Part shown: positions 28,988 through 38,133 of the stretch, piece after piece
Numbering within the stretch: position 1 is the first letter of the stretch
How the letters are laid out: each line of letters begins with the position of its first letter
DNA from: Flavobacteriales bacterium
Lineage (GTDB): Bacteria > Bacteroidota > Bacteroidia > NS11-12g > UBA9320
Reading direction: 5' to 3'
NCBI GenBank assembly: GCA_020635355.1
Contig: JACJZW010000002.1
Location: forward strand, 372,001 to 436,000
Length of the DNA: 64,000 nt
Position numbers and translations under genes: made by a program
Notes under the pieces: model-generated
Told to the model about the DNA's origin: nothing
What the model saw: only the letters and a program-made list of their open reading frames with translations
The model's database searches: none

Positions 28988-30013
28988 GTGAGTACAACGG
29001 CTACACCGGGTCGGATTGCATTTTATTCCTCGTTGATCATCGCGATCATCCCGGCCATTCTCATTTGGATTTTTAGTAAGAATATTCTCTGGGCCATTGT
29101 GGTCCTGGGAGGTGGTACCGTCTTTGGATACTTCGTGATTAACTTCTTCCTGGAGCGATTCATCTACCGGAAGATTAAGCTCATTTATAAAAATATTCAT
29201 CGACTCAACACGGAGCATCTTAGCTCAGCCGAATATCAAAAAGATCCCATTTCATCCGTTTCAGCCGAGGTATCATCCTGGGCTCAGGAAAGACGGGAAG
29301 AAATTGCCTTATTGAAGGAGCAGGAGCGTTACCGGCGCGAGTTCATTGGGAACGTATCGCATGAATTGAAAACACCCATTTTTCAACTCCAGGGTTATGT
29401 ACATACGCTGTTGGACGGTGCCTTGAATGATCCGGAAGTTAACGAACGATTTTTGGGAAGGGCTGCGAAAAGCGCAGATCGATTGGTGGAACTGGTGAAT
29501 GATTTAACCTCCATAAGTCAGTTGGAGAGCGGCATTGTGCAGCTCAAACAGGAAAAGTTCAGCATCAATAGTTTGATTAAAGAGGTGTTTGATGATTTGG
29601 AGCTGGCAACGGAACGACGAAAGATTACACTTGGATTTAAGGAGACATCTGAAAAGAATCTAAAGGTGAAGGCCGATCGGAGCAGGATTAAACAAGTGCT
29701 CACCAATCTGATAATGAACGCTATCAAATATGGCCGGGATAAGGGTACGGTTCTGTGCGGTGTATACGACATGGATAAGAACATCCTGGTTGAAGTAACG
29801 GACGATGGTGAAGGGATTCCGGATGCTTCGTTACCCCGATTATTCGAGCGATTTTATCGGGTTGATAAGAGCCGAACCCGGGAGTCTGGCGGATCCGGTT
29901 TGGGGCTGAGTATTGTGAAGCATATCATCGAAGCGCATGGACAGAGCATCCATGTGCGCAGCAAGGAAGGAAAGGGTTCAACCTTTGGATTTACCCTGCA
30001 AAAGGCAAAATAA
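28988..30013 (+). CDS. Sensor histidine kinase, PhoR-like
   Basis: 341 aa from the GTG at 28988. Two adjacent N-terminal transmembrane helices (about 8-50, 'IAFYSSLIIAIIPAILIWIF' and 'ILWAIVVLGGGTVFGYFVINFFLERF') leave almost no periplasmic loop. A linker is followed by HisKA with His125 in 'GNVSHELKTPIFQLQGYVHTLL', then HATPase_c with 'NLIMNAIKYG', 'DDGEGIPDASLPRLFERFYRVDKSRTRESGGSGLGLSIVKHII'. The lack of a sensory loop suggests membrane or protein-partner sensing, as in PhoR. Alternative in-frame ATG at 28937 overlaps the regulator by 23 bp; the GTG is preferred because of the -7 box 5 nt before it. Confidence 0.9.
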   Translation: MSTTATPGRIAFYSSLIIAIIPAILIWIFSKNILWAIVVLGGGTVFGYFVINFFLERFIYRKIKLIYKNIHRLNTEHLSSAEYQKDPISSVSAEVSSWAQERREEIALLKEQERYRREFIGNVSHELKTPIFQLQGYVHTLLDGALNDPEVNERFLGRAAKSADRLVELVNDLTSISQLESGIVQLKQEKFSINSLIKEVFDDLELATERRKITLGFKETSEKNLKVKADRSRIKQVLTNLIMNAIKYGRDKGTVLCGVYDMDKNILVEVTDDGEGIPDASLPRLFERFYRVDKSRTRESGGSGLGLSIVKHIIEAHGQSIHVRSKEGKGSTFGFTLQKAK

Positions 30014-30037
30014 TCATCCGTGGTCTGAGTTATTCAC

Positions 30038-30075
30038 ATCGGTTTTGAAGCGAGCCGATTTGTTGTTTTTTTGTG
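30038..30075 (+). terminator. Possible weak terminator between kinase and dnaX
   Basis: A 5-bp stem (ATCGG 30038-30042, CCGAT 30055-30059) with a 12-nt loop is followed by a T-rich tract. Weak stem; dnaX begins soon after. Confidence 0.25.
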
Positions 30076-30081
30076 AGGCAC

Positions 30082-31881
30082 ATGGAGGGCTACATTGTAT
30101 CGGCACGGAAGTACAGGCCAAACACCTTTGAATCGGTGGTGGGGCAAGAGCATGTTACGCGAACATTGCTCAATGAAATTCGTAGCAAACACTTAGCTCA
30201 AGCCTTTCTGTTCAACGGTCCGCGTGGGGTAGGGAAAACTACCTGTGCCCGAATTCTGGCCCGTGAAATCAACAAGGAAAGTGTTCCGGATGAGTCATAT
30301 GATTTCTCCTTTAACATTTTTGAATTGGATGCGGCCTCCAACAACAGTGTGGACGATATCCGACTGCTGAATGAACAGGTTCGAATACCACCTCAGGTTG
30401 GATCGCACAAGGTTTATATCATTGACGAGGTGCACATGTTGTCGGCTCAGGCATTTAATGCCTTTCTGAAGACGTTGGAAGAGCCGCCTCCGTACGCCGT
30501 CTTCATCCTGGCCACCACAGAGCGTCATAAAATTCTTCCAACGATCTTGTCGCGATGCCAGGTGTTCAATTTTAACCGAATTACGATTTCAGACATGGTG
30601 GCTCACTTACAAGGTATTGCCACAAAGGAAGGAATTGAGGCGGAGGAAGAGGCTCTACACATCATAGCACAAAAGGCAGATGGAGCCTTACGGGATGCCC
30701 TTTCAATCTTTGATCAAATGGCCAGCGTTGGAAATGGATCGATCCGCTACGCGGATGTAATTGAGAACCTGAGTGTTCTGGATTACGATCAATACTTTGA
30801 ATTGACGGATGCCTTCCTGGCACAGGATGTTTCCTCCGTACTTAAAAAGTTCGATGAGATTCTTCAACGGGGTTTTGATGGTCAGATTTTCCTAAACGGT
30901 TTATCCAATCACTTCCGGGATATTATGGTTGGGCGGGATCCAGCCACTGTAGAACTGTTGGATGTACCACCTTCTGTCCGACAAAAGTATCTGAGCACGG
31001 CGGCAAAGCTGTCGCAAGGCTTTCTGGTGAATGCCATCAACATTGCCAACGCGTTTGATCTGAATTACAAATCCAGCCGGAATCAACGCCTTCATGTTGA
31101 GCTGGCGCTGATCAAGATTTGCTATCTACCTGCACTGCTCAGTGCGGATGAAAAAAAAAAGCTCCGTGAGCGCCTAGGCGGGGAGCAAATTGCTGAAGCA
31201 GCTGTCCAGGAGGTCAGTCATCCACCAAAAAAAACAGAAGAAGGAAAACCGGACACTGGTGCTACCATGTCCCAACCTACGAAACCCGAGCCGGTTTTGG
31301 TGGAGGAAAGTTCTCCGGAACCATTGGCTCAAAAGAGGGAAGAAGAATCTTTAGAGGTTGAAAAACCCATAGTCAAATATGCGGAACAGACGAAGCCCGA
31401 TGGTAAAGTTGCGCGAATTGGGAATCTGAATTCGATTTTAGCCGAGGCCCCCACAAGACCAACGGCACCAGTTGAGGAAGAGAAGGAGGAAGAGGAGGTA
31501 ATTCAAGAAATTCAGCCGGTCACCACCACATCGGTTGAATCTGCACTGACAAATTTTGCGAGTGAATTGGCCGCACAGGATCAAACCCGATTGGTGACAA
31601 TCTTCAAGTTTGCCAGTCATGAAATTGTGGAAGAGCAAGCGTTAGTTCGCCTTTTGCTGAACAAACAGCATCGGGTTCAATTGGAAGATGTTCGTACCGA
31701 TTTGTTACTCTTTTTGCGGAAAGAACTCAATAATCCGACGGTTCAATTGGAATTTGTTGAGGTGAAGAAGAAAACCCAATCGGAACGAGCTTATACCAGT
31801 CAGGAGAAGTTTGAAGCCATGGCGAAAAAGAATCCTGAATTGATGCGCTTGAAAGAAGCACTAAAGCTGGAGATAGAATAA
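30082..31881 (+). CDS. dnaX: DNA polymerase III subunit gamma/tau
   Basis: Clamp-loader ATPase subunit that loads the sliding clamp and couples polymerases at the fork. 599 aa from the ATG at 30082 ('MEGYIVSARKYRPNTFESVVGQEHV'), three codons after a less likely upstream ATG. Walker A 'GPRGVGKTTCA' at 47-57; 'YIIDEVHMLS' Walker B; sensor 1 'FILATTERHKILPTILSRCQ'. The segment that normally holds the four-cysteine zinc module between ATPase beta strands (about 61-80) is replaced by a short cysteine-free stretch ('REINKESVPDESYDFSFNIF'). The C-terminal tau tail is acidic and Pro/Glu-rich. No programmed frameshift site was recognised. It abuts the convergent PKD gene with no gap. Confidence 0.95.
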   Translation: MEGYIVSARKYRPNTFESVVGQEHVTRTLLNEIRSKHLAQAFLFNGPRGVGKTTCARILAREINKESVPDESYDFSFNIFELDAASNNSVDDIRLLNEQVRIPPQVGSHKVYIIDEVHMLSAQAFNAFLKTLEEPPPYAVFILATTERHKILPTILSRCQVFNFNRITISDMVAHLQGIATKEGIEAEEEALHIIAQKADGALRDALSIFDQMASVGNGSIRYADVIENLSVLDYDQYFELTDAFLAQDVSSVLKKFDEILQRGFDGQIFLNGLSNHFRDIMVGRDPATVELLDVPPSVRQKYLSTAAKLSQGFLVNAINIANAFDLNYKSSRNQRLHVELALIKICYLPALLSADEKKKLRERLGGEQIAEAAVQEVSHPPKKTEEGKPDTGATMSQPTKPEPVLVEESSPEPLAQKREEESLEVEKPIVKYAEQTKPDGKVARIGNLNSILAEAPTRPTAPVEEEKEEEEVIQEIQPVTTTSVESALTNFASELAAQDQTRLVTIFKFASHEIVEEQALVRLLLNKQHRVQLEDVRTDLLLFLRKELNNPTVQLEFVEVKKKTQSERAYTSQEKFEAMAKKNPELMRLKEALKLEIE

Positions 31882-34800
31882 CTAACGGATCAAGGTAACT
31901 GTTCCTGAATACCGTTCAATTTTAGCGCCTTCTACGCACCCCTCTCTAAACTCAAGTACATAGAAATAGGTTCCCGGGGCACAATGTAATCCAGTGCCCT
32001 GAACGGTTCCGTCCCAGTTTAAACCGGAATCTTCATCGTAGTCCTTCTCGGCGTAATAGATACGTTCTCCCCAACGATTGAAGATGGACAAGTTGAAGTA
32101 ATTCTCACCTTCCAGTTCGATTTCGTAGTTGTCGTTAAAGCCATCACCGTTTGGCGTAATGACATTCGGAATGAAGAAGGCAAAAGCGTGATCAGAGTTC
32201 ACCGTCTTACATGCCGTATCCGCGCATCCTTCCGGGGTGACCGCTTCCAAACACACATAGAAGTCGCCTTTATCCGGTGCAAACTGGTGGGAGGGCGTTT
32301 GGTCTGTTGACTCGTTCTTATCCCCGCTGGCATCGTGACCGAAGTTCCACTTAATGGTTGCGTCATCATCGGCCATGGCATTGAAGTGATACGTAGGGCA
32401 GTAGTCGTCTTTGTAGTAATCAAAATCAACGTTCACCGTAAAGGCCTGAACTGTATGAACAGCCGTGTCATAGCATTCCTTGAAATACGGTGGTTGAGGG
32501 TCGTACTTGGGAACATACACTATGGTAATTGCTCCGGTATCGCGCACCGTTATTTTTTGAACCGGGTTAGATCCTACGGCTGAATCCGTTGCTGTATACC
32601 ATCGGAAGTAGTTGTAAACGGTATCGGATTGATCGGTAAGGGTGAGTTCAGAATTCACGCAGGCGATGCCATCAATCGTAAAATTGGCGGGTGGTACGGG
32701 TAGCACCACAATGCGTCGAACAGCCGGATCAGGAGCTGTTGAGTCCGGGAATACCGAACTGCAGAAATAGATTTGATTAGCGTTATCCGGGTTCACCACA
32801 CTATCTCCGGCATAGAGGTAGATGTAGTATATACCGGGGTTTTTATAGGTGAAGGTCACATTGGTGTCCGCATTTGTACTCAGGGTATTTGCCGATGAAC
32901 TGGAATCACCAAAGTACCAGATGAACTCCGTTGCCTTCACGGAATTATTTTGAAACTCAGCCGTAAATGGCGCACATCCAACGGTATCCGAAATGATATC
33001 AAATTGCGGAACCGGGCCATCAATTTCAATGGTTATGGTTGTGGTGTCGGCACAGCCGATGGTATTGGCCACTACGTGGGTGACATCAAACTTGCCATAA
33101 CTCGAATAGTAATGGAACGGATGTTTCAACAAACTCGGGGTCTTGAAGTCACCAAAATCCCAATAATAAAAGATCAGACTATCCTCGGGATGTCCTGTTC
33201 CTTGAGACGAATCCAGTAACTGAAGGATGTCGTCACAAATGATTTTTTTATTGAGGTCCCTAATTCCCGCCGTTACGCCATTTACCACAATCTTCTTCGT
33301 CATGGTATCGTGGCAATTCTTCTTGTCATTGGTAATCATTTGGACGTAATACGTCCCTGCCGTGTCAAAGGTGGCAAATACCTCATGACCGCTATCTGGT
33401 CCGATAGCACCATCCCAGATCCAGCGAATTTTTTCGGGTCGGGTTGAATGACGCCAAAACTGGGTTGTGTCGTTCCAATACGTCACCGTGTCCTTAAAGA
33501 ATACCGTCATTCCTGGACAGATCAAATCGTCAAATTCGTAATCGTTGTAGAATCCCACCACGCGCTCAATGCGCTGATCTTCCACGCATCCGCTGTCGGT
33601 TTCCAGGGCTACAACAGGATAGTAGACCCCTGAACGGCGGTAGGTATGCATAAAGTCGGGTAAGGTGTCGGTCCCCGGTGGAATGTAGATCGAGTCCGTT
33701 TCGCCATCGTCCCAGTTAAATTTCATCCACCGCACACTCGGCTGATTTTTTATAAATAGGGATCCCGACATATAGGTTGGGATACATCCGGTGAACTTGA
33801 AAGTGAACTGCGGTTTTGGCGCTTCCTGAACTTTGAAGGCACGATGAATCCACAGGGTATCACTACATATTTTTTTCAGGTCGATGGTGTAGTCCGATGT
33901 ATCCGGGGAGTGATAGACCTTCTTATCTCCGGTGGTGGCGGTAACACCTAAGGTAACCCAACCACTGGTATCACAGGTCTTGCTGTAGGATGCCCGGTCA
34001 ACCCAATCGATAAAACTATCCCGTTTACAGGCCGAGTCCAAATTGAGTTTGACATCGCTGTAACAGCGTTCCAATTCGAATTCCACGCCGTAACCATCTC
34101 GAACGCCTATACACGCCTTACCCACGTTGTATTTAAACGAATCCAGGTCCGGTTTACCCAAGGTGACGTTCCATTTGGAACTATCGGCACAGCCGTTCAC
34201 ATTATCCCAGGCTTTCATCCAAATCTCGTCGCACTTCGTGTAATTGTAGAAGTGCTCTCCGTGAAAGTCGGAGGAGTAATTGCAGTTTTTGCCCGTATCC
34301 AGATGCTGCTGAGTATTGGTTGTACATCGCGGTGTGACGAGCGACGTATCGATATAATCCCACAGCCAGGTGATGTCGTTGGAGCCGTAAATGGTGGATG
34401 TATTGGCGAAGTATACCGTATCTTCCAATCGGCATTGTGAACCATTTAAAACCTCGGTTCGTGTGCGAACGCCTAGCGAAAAGACGGAGTCAAATTCCAT
34501 GGTGCTGGAACAATCATTCCGGCGAATCGTAAGGCTGATGTAGTACTTGCCGGGTTCTTCCGGAAAGTAGAATGACGTCCTGGACCCACCAAAGGAATAG
34601 ATCAGTTCTTTCTTCTCGTTATACGCCGACCATGTGTAGCGGGTATTTAATCCGGGAACAATTGGGTGGGTGAACTCGAAGTATTCCGGCCAGCAAAGGG
34701 CACTGTCAATTTTCTGATGATTGATGACAATTTCGTCCAGTGTGATGTTCAGGATTTGGGTGAATGGAGCTACGCATCCGTTGTTCATCGTCACGTATAA

Positions 34801-35583
34801 GGTAACTCCTTTAGGACCGCTGGTTTTGAATGTATGGATGACGGAGTCCGGTGGTTGGGTAACCACTTGTTTGGTTCCATCGTCAAAGTCCATTTCCAAT
34901 TTGCTATAAAACGGCTTGAACTTGAACCAGGAGGTGTCGTATTTGAACACATACGTTTGGCTGTCACAACCCTCGTCCAGCTTGTAATAGGTGAATTTGG
35001 GAAGGAAATCAAATTTGACCTGAATGTCGATTTCCTGTAGAGCCTTACATCCCCTGTCATTGATGGATTCAATGGTGATGGTGAAATCACCTGGAGGAAG
35101 GTACTGATGACAGGTCTTATCGCCGTGTTGCGGATTCTGGGTGTCTGTCTTATCTCCATCGCCCCAGAGAATCGTGCGTTTGCTAATGGTGACACCTGAA
35201 TTCCCGGAGGTGGTACTGTCCAGAATGCAAACCTGATTCTCATGTAGGCAATACTTATTTCCCGGATCCAGGTGAGCGTTCATGTCTGGAGCATTGTAAA
35301 CAATGATTTGTTTGGTGGTGTCACAGCTGCCGCCACCTGAGAAGGTAATGGTAGCCTTCACGCTAAAGGTTCCGGCTGATGTAAACCGATGAAATGGTGC
35401 GGTTAAATTGGATGTATTCCCATCTCCAAAATTCCAGGCTACACTGGCAACTGTGGAAGACGTTTTTACTGCAAAACTCATGGGCTCATCCACACAGGCA
35501 TGATCATTCGATTGAATGCTGCACTGGGCTGAAGCCATCTGTTGAACAGCGAACATCAGTACCATGGTTGCGAATAATCGCAT
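31882..35583 (-). CDS. Large secreted multi-PKD protein with type B C-terminal domain
   Basis: 1233-aa cell-surface or secreted protein, from the ATG at 35583 because it gives a clean signal peptide ('MRLFATMVLMFAVQQMASAQ'); an upstream TTG would add eleven residues. It has many PKD-like repeats, e.g. 'WNFGDGNTSNLTAPFHRFTSAGTFSV', 'FNWDDGETDSIYIPPGTDTLPDFMHTYRRSG', 'YYWDFGDFKTPSLLKHPFHYYSSYG', 'WYFGDSSSSANTL', interspersed with many Cys pairs. The C-terminal 90 residues ('FIPNVITPNGDGFNDNYEIELEG ... YSGTVTLIR') are the gliding-motility-associated type B sorting domain of the type IX secretion system. Likely adhesin or matrix protein; no enzyme motif seen. Tail to tail with dnaX without a gap. 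Confidence 0.88.
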   Translation of the reverse strand: MRLFATMVLMFAVQQMASAQCSIQSNDHACVDEPMSFAVKTSSTVASVAWNFGDGNTSNLTAPFHRFTSAGTFSVKATITFSGGGSCDTTKQIIVYNAPDMNAHLDPGNKYCLHENQVCILDSTTSGNSGVTISKRTILWGDGDKTDTQNPQHGDKTCHQYLPPGDFTITIESINDRGCKALQEIDIQVKFDFLPKFTYYKLDEGCDSQTYVFKYDTSWFKFKPFYSKLEMDFDDGTKQVVTQPPDSVIHTFKTSGPKGVTLYVTMNNGCVAPFTQILNITLDEIVINHQKIDSALCWPEYFEFTHPIVPGLNTRYTWSAYNEKKELIYSFGGSRTSFYFPEEPGKYYISLTIRRNDCSSTMEFDSVFSLGVRTRTEVLNGSQCRLEDTVYFANTSTIYGSNDITWLWDYIDTSLVTPRCTTNTQQHLDTGKNCNYSSDFHGEHFYNYTKCDEIWMKAWDNVNGCADSSKWNVTLGKPDLDSFKYNVGKACIGVRDGYGVEFELERCYSDVKLNLDSACKRDSFIDWVDRASYSKTCDTSGWVTLGVTATTGDKKVYHSPDTSDYTIDLKKICSDTLWIHRAFKVQEAPKPQFTFKFTGCIPTYMSGSLFIKNQPSVRWMKFNWDDGETDSIYIPPGTDTLPDFMHTYRRSGVYYPVVALETDSGCVEDQRIERVVGFYNDYEFDDLICPGMTVFFKDTVTYWNDTTQFWRHSTRPEKIRWIWDGAIGPDSGHEVFATFDTAGTYYVQMITNDKKNCHDTMTKKIVVNGVTAGIRDLNKKIICDDILQLLDSSQGTGHPEDSLIFYYWDFGDFKTPSLLKHPFHYYSSYGKFDVTHVVANTIGCADTTTITIEIDGPVPQFDIISDTVGCAPFTAEFQNNSVKATEFIWYFGDSSSSANTLSTNADTNVTFTYKNPGIYYIYLYAGDSVVNPDNANQIYFCSSVFPDSTAPDPAVRRIVVLPVPPANFTIDGIACVNSELTLTDQSDTVYNYFRWYTATDSAVGSNPVQKITVRDTGAITIVYVPKYDPQPPYFKECYDTAVHTVQAFTVNVDFDYYKDDYCPTYHFNAMADDDATIKWNFGHDASGDKNESTDQTPSHQFAPDKGDFYVCLEAVTPEGCADTACKTVNSDHAFAFFIPNVITPNGDGFNDNYEIELEGENYFNLSIFNRWGERIYYAEKDYDEDSGLNWDGTVQGTGLHCAPGTYFYVLEFREGCVEGAKIERYSGTVTLIR

Positions 35584-35682
35584 CCAACGTAAGTTGATGT
35601 TTCTCAGCTGCTCCAACGGTTATTCTAATTTGAGATAAAAGTAAATCGTTGGAAGACTTCGACCAATTTTACGGTCAAAGGA

Positions 35683-36969
35683 TTACACAAATCTGAACAT
35701 GGAACCACCGTAAACGGCATCTTTTCCAAGTTCCTCTTCAATGCGAATTAACTGATTATACTTCGCAATCCGGTCGGTTCTGGAAGCGGATCCAGTTTTG
35801 ATTTGTCCACTATTCATGGCAACAGCCAGATCAGAGATGGTGGTATCTTCCGTTTCACCTGATCGATGACTGATCACATTGGTGTACCGATTTCGGGTAG
35901 CCAATTGAATGGCGTTGATGGTTTCCGTAAGGCTGCCAATTTGGTTCACCTTCACCAAAATGGAGTTGGCGATTCCTTCGTCAATGCCTCGTTGAAGGCG
36001 TTTTACGTTGGTAACAAACAGGTCGTCACCCACCAACTGGACGCGATCACCTATCCGATCGGTCAAGGCTTTCCATCCGTCCCAATCATCTTCTGCCAAT
36101 CCGTCTTCGATGGATACAATCGGGTATTTGGATGTCCAATCGGCCCAGTAGTCTACCATTTCGGCGGCAGTTCGTTTCGAACCATCTGATTTATGAAAAT
36201 GGTATACGCCTTCATCCGCTTTGTAGAATTCACTTGAGGCCGCATCCATAGCGATGTAAATTTGTTCTCCCGGTTTGTAACCCGCGCGTTCAATGGCTGT
36301 CAGCACCGTTTCAATCGCCTCTTCATTGGACTTGATGTTGGGTGCAAAACCGCCTTCATCTCCCACGTTGGTGCTGTAACCTTTTTCCTTTAGAACATTC
36401 TTGAGATGATGAAAAACCTCCACACCCATGCGCAGTCCGGAAGAAAAGGAATCGGCTTTAACCGGCATGATCATGAATTCCTGAAAATCAATGGAATTAT
36501 CGGCATGAGAGCCGCCATTCAGGATGTTCATCATGGGGACGGGCAGCACATGTGCGTTTACGCCGCCGATGTATCGAAATAGCGATTGTTGGGATTCCTG
36601 TGCAGCAGCTTTCGCAGCGGCCAGGCTCACGGCCAGAATGGCATTTGCTCCGATGGCTGCTTTGTTGTCGGTATCGTCCAATTGAATCATCATGCGATCC
36701 AGGGTTGGTTGATCCATCACATCCTGACCAATTAAGGCTTCAGCAATCTGATTGTTGACGTTCTTAACGGCTTGACTAACTCCTTTACCGAGGTAGATGT
36801 GTTTATCGCCATCCCGTAGTTCAACGGCCTCGTGAATGCCGGTGGATGCTCCGCTAGGCACAGCAGCACGACCAACAATTCCCATTTCGGTGACAACATC
36901 GGCCTCAATAGTAGGATTGCCCCGAGAATCCAAAATTTGACGGGCGTGAATATCAATGATTTGACTCAT
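35683..36969 (-). CDS. eno: Enolase
   Basis: Glycolytic enzyme interconverting 2-phosphoglycerate and phosphoenolpyruvate; also part of RNA degradosomes in some bacteria. 428 aa, full length. Motifs: 'ARQILDSRGNPTIEADV' (N-terminus), 'SGASTGIHEAVELRDGD', 'NVGDEGGFAPN', 'SIEDGLAEDDWDGWKALT' (metal ligand region), 'LVGDDLFVTN', 'ILVKVNQIGSLTET', 'SHRSGETEDTTISDLAVAM' (catalytic Ser-His-Arg signature). It starts 9 bp after the carA stop, so it is co-transcribed with carA. Confidence 0.98.
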   Translation of the reverse strand: MSQIIDIHARQILDSRGNPTIEADVVTEMGIVGRAAVPSGASTGIHEAVELRDGDKHIYLGKGVSQAVKNVNNQIAEALIGQDVMDQPTLDRMMIQLDDTDNKAAIGANAILAVSLAAAKAAAQESQQSLFRYIGGVNAHVLPVPMMNILNGGSHADNSIDFQEFMIMPVKADSFSSGLRMGVEVFHHLKNVLKEKGYSTNVGDEGGFAPNIKSNEEAIETVLTAIERAGYKPGEQIYIAMDAASSEFYKADEGVYHFHKSDGSKRTAAEMVDYWADWTSKYPIVSIEDGLAEDDWDGWKALTDRIGDRVQLVGDDLFVTNVKRLQRGIDEGIANSILVKVNQIGSLTETINAIQLATRNRYTNVISHRSGETEDTTISDLAVAMNSGQIKTGSASRTDRIAKYNQLIRIEEELGKDAVYGGSMFRFV

Positions 36970-36978
36970 GGTAAAGGG

Positions 36979-38082
36979 TTAATTCAAAAGACTGATGAAA
37001 TCGTCAAACAGGTATCTGGAGTCGTGTGGACCAGGGTTGGATTCCGGGTGATATTGCACGGCAAATGCCGGTTTATCTACTAGTTGAATTCCTTCTACCG
37101 TGTTGTCGTTCAGATTCATGTGAGTGATTTTGGCCACCTTGGTATCTACTGATTCCGGATCAATGGCAAAACCGTGATTCTGAGAAGTGATTTCACTTCT
37201 ACCGGTCACCATATTATGTACCGGGTGATTGGTTCCCCGATGTCCGTGGTGCATTTTGTAGGTACGCATTCCAGCGGCCTGCGCCATAATCTGACATCCT
37301 AAACAAATTCCAAACACCTTTTCGTTGTTACTGATCAAGTCTCGTAACGTGTTGGTCTCGGCCTCCATTACCCCGGGATCTCCAGGACCATTGGTGATCA
37401 TGTAACCATGCGGATTCCATGCCTTCATCTCGGCATACGACGTGTTGGACGGGAACACCTTCAGGTAGCAACCGCGCTCAGCCAGACAACGAAGAATATT
37501 GGATTTTACGCCAAGATCCAGAACGGCTACCCGATACGGTGCATCCTCCTGGCCATAGTAAAATGGTTTTTCAGTTGTAACTCTAGAGCTCAGTTCAAGT
37601 CCCTGCATAGAGGGTACCTCAGCCAGCATCGATCTTAATTCATCCACATCCAGCACATCTGAACTGATGATGCAATTCATGGCACCTTTGCTTCGAATGT
37701 TTCGAACGATTTGTCGGGTGTCTACATTGGCTATGCCAACAATGTTGTTTTCGATGAAGTAATCGTTCAAGCTCATGTTGGCTAACTTCCGGCTAAAATG
37801 CTCGGCGTATTTCTTACAAATAAGACCGTTGATCTTGATGCTGGAGGATTCTGTGTCCTCCATGCTGGCGCCGTAATTTCCGATGTGATCGGAGGTCATT
37901 ACAACAATTTGTCCGAAATACGATGGGTCGGTGAAGACTTCCTGATAGCCGGTCATGCCGGTGTTGAAACAAATTTCTCCAGTGGTTGTCCCGATCTTGC
38001 CGATGGCTTTTCCGTAGAATACGCTGCCATCCTCCAACATCAGGATTGCAGTTTGTCCTGTGGTCGCTTCCAATTGGTTCAA
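36979..38082 (-). CDS. carA: Carbamoyl-phosphate synthase small subunit
   Basis: Glutaminase subunit that feeds ammonia to CarB for carbamoyl phosphate, used for pyrimidines and arginine. 367 aa from the TTG at 38082. N-terminal CPSase domain ('LEDGSVFYGKAIGKIGTTTGEICFNTGMTGYQEVFTDPSYFGQIVVMT') and class I glutamine amidotransferase domain with the nucleophile in 'FGICLGCQIMAQAAGM', 'HRGTNHPV' and the catalytic His in 'AVQYHPESNPGPHDS'. In-frame starts at 38115/38118 are rejected because an exact promoter (38090-38119) covers them. carB is not in the window. Followed by eno after 9 bp. Confidence 0.93.
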   Translation of the reverse strand: MNQLEATTGQTAILMLEDGSVFYGKAIGKIGTTTGEICFNTGMTGYQEVFTDPSYFGQIVVMTSDHIGNYGASMEDTESSSIKINGLICKKYAEHFSRKLANMSLNDYFIENNIVGIANVDTRQIVRNIRSKGAMNCIISSDVLDVDELRSMLAEVPSMQGLELSSRVTTEKPFYYGQEDAPYRVAVLDLGVKSNILRCLAERGCYLKVFPSNTSYAEMKAWNPHGYMITNGPGDPGVMEAETNTLRDLISNNEKVFGICLGCQIMAQAAGMRTYKMHHGHRGTNHPVHNMVTGRSEITSQNHGFAIDPESVDTKVAKITHMNLNDNTVEGIQLVDKPAFAVQYHPESNPGPHDSRYLFDDFISLLN

Positions 38083-38089
38083 ATTTGTG

Positions 38090-38119
38090 CAAAGATAAGG
38101 GCCGCGGTGGGCCATCAAA
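38090..38119 (-). promoter_or_regulatory. carA promoter (TTTG-N18-TATCTTTG)
   Basis: Leftward: TTTG at 38116-38119, 18 nt, then TATCTTTG at 38090-38097. Both elements match the Bacteroidota consensus with ideal spacing. It overlays the first codons of the longer carA frame and ends 7 nt before the TTG at 38082, arguing for the shorter protein and a leader of at most a few nt. Confidence 0.75.
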
Positions 38120-38133
38120 ATCGTGTTGAAAAG

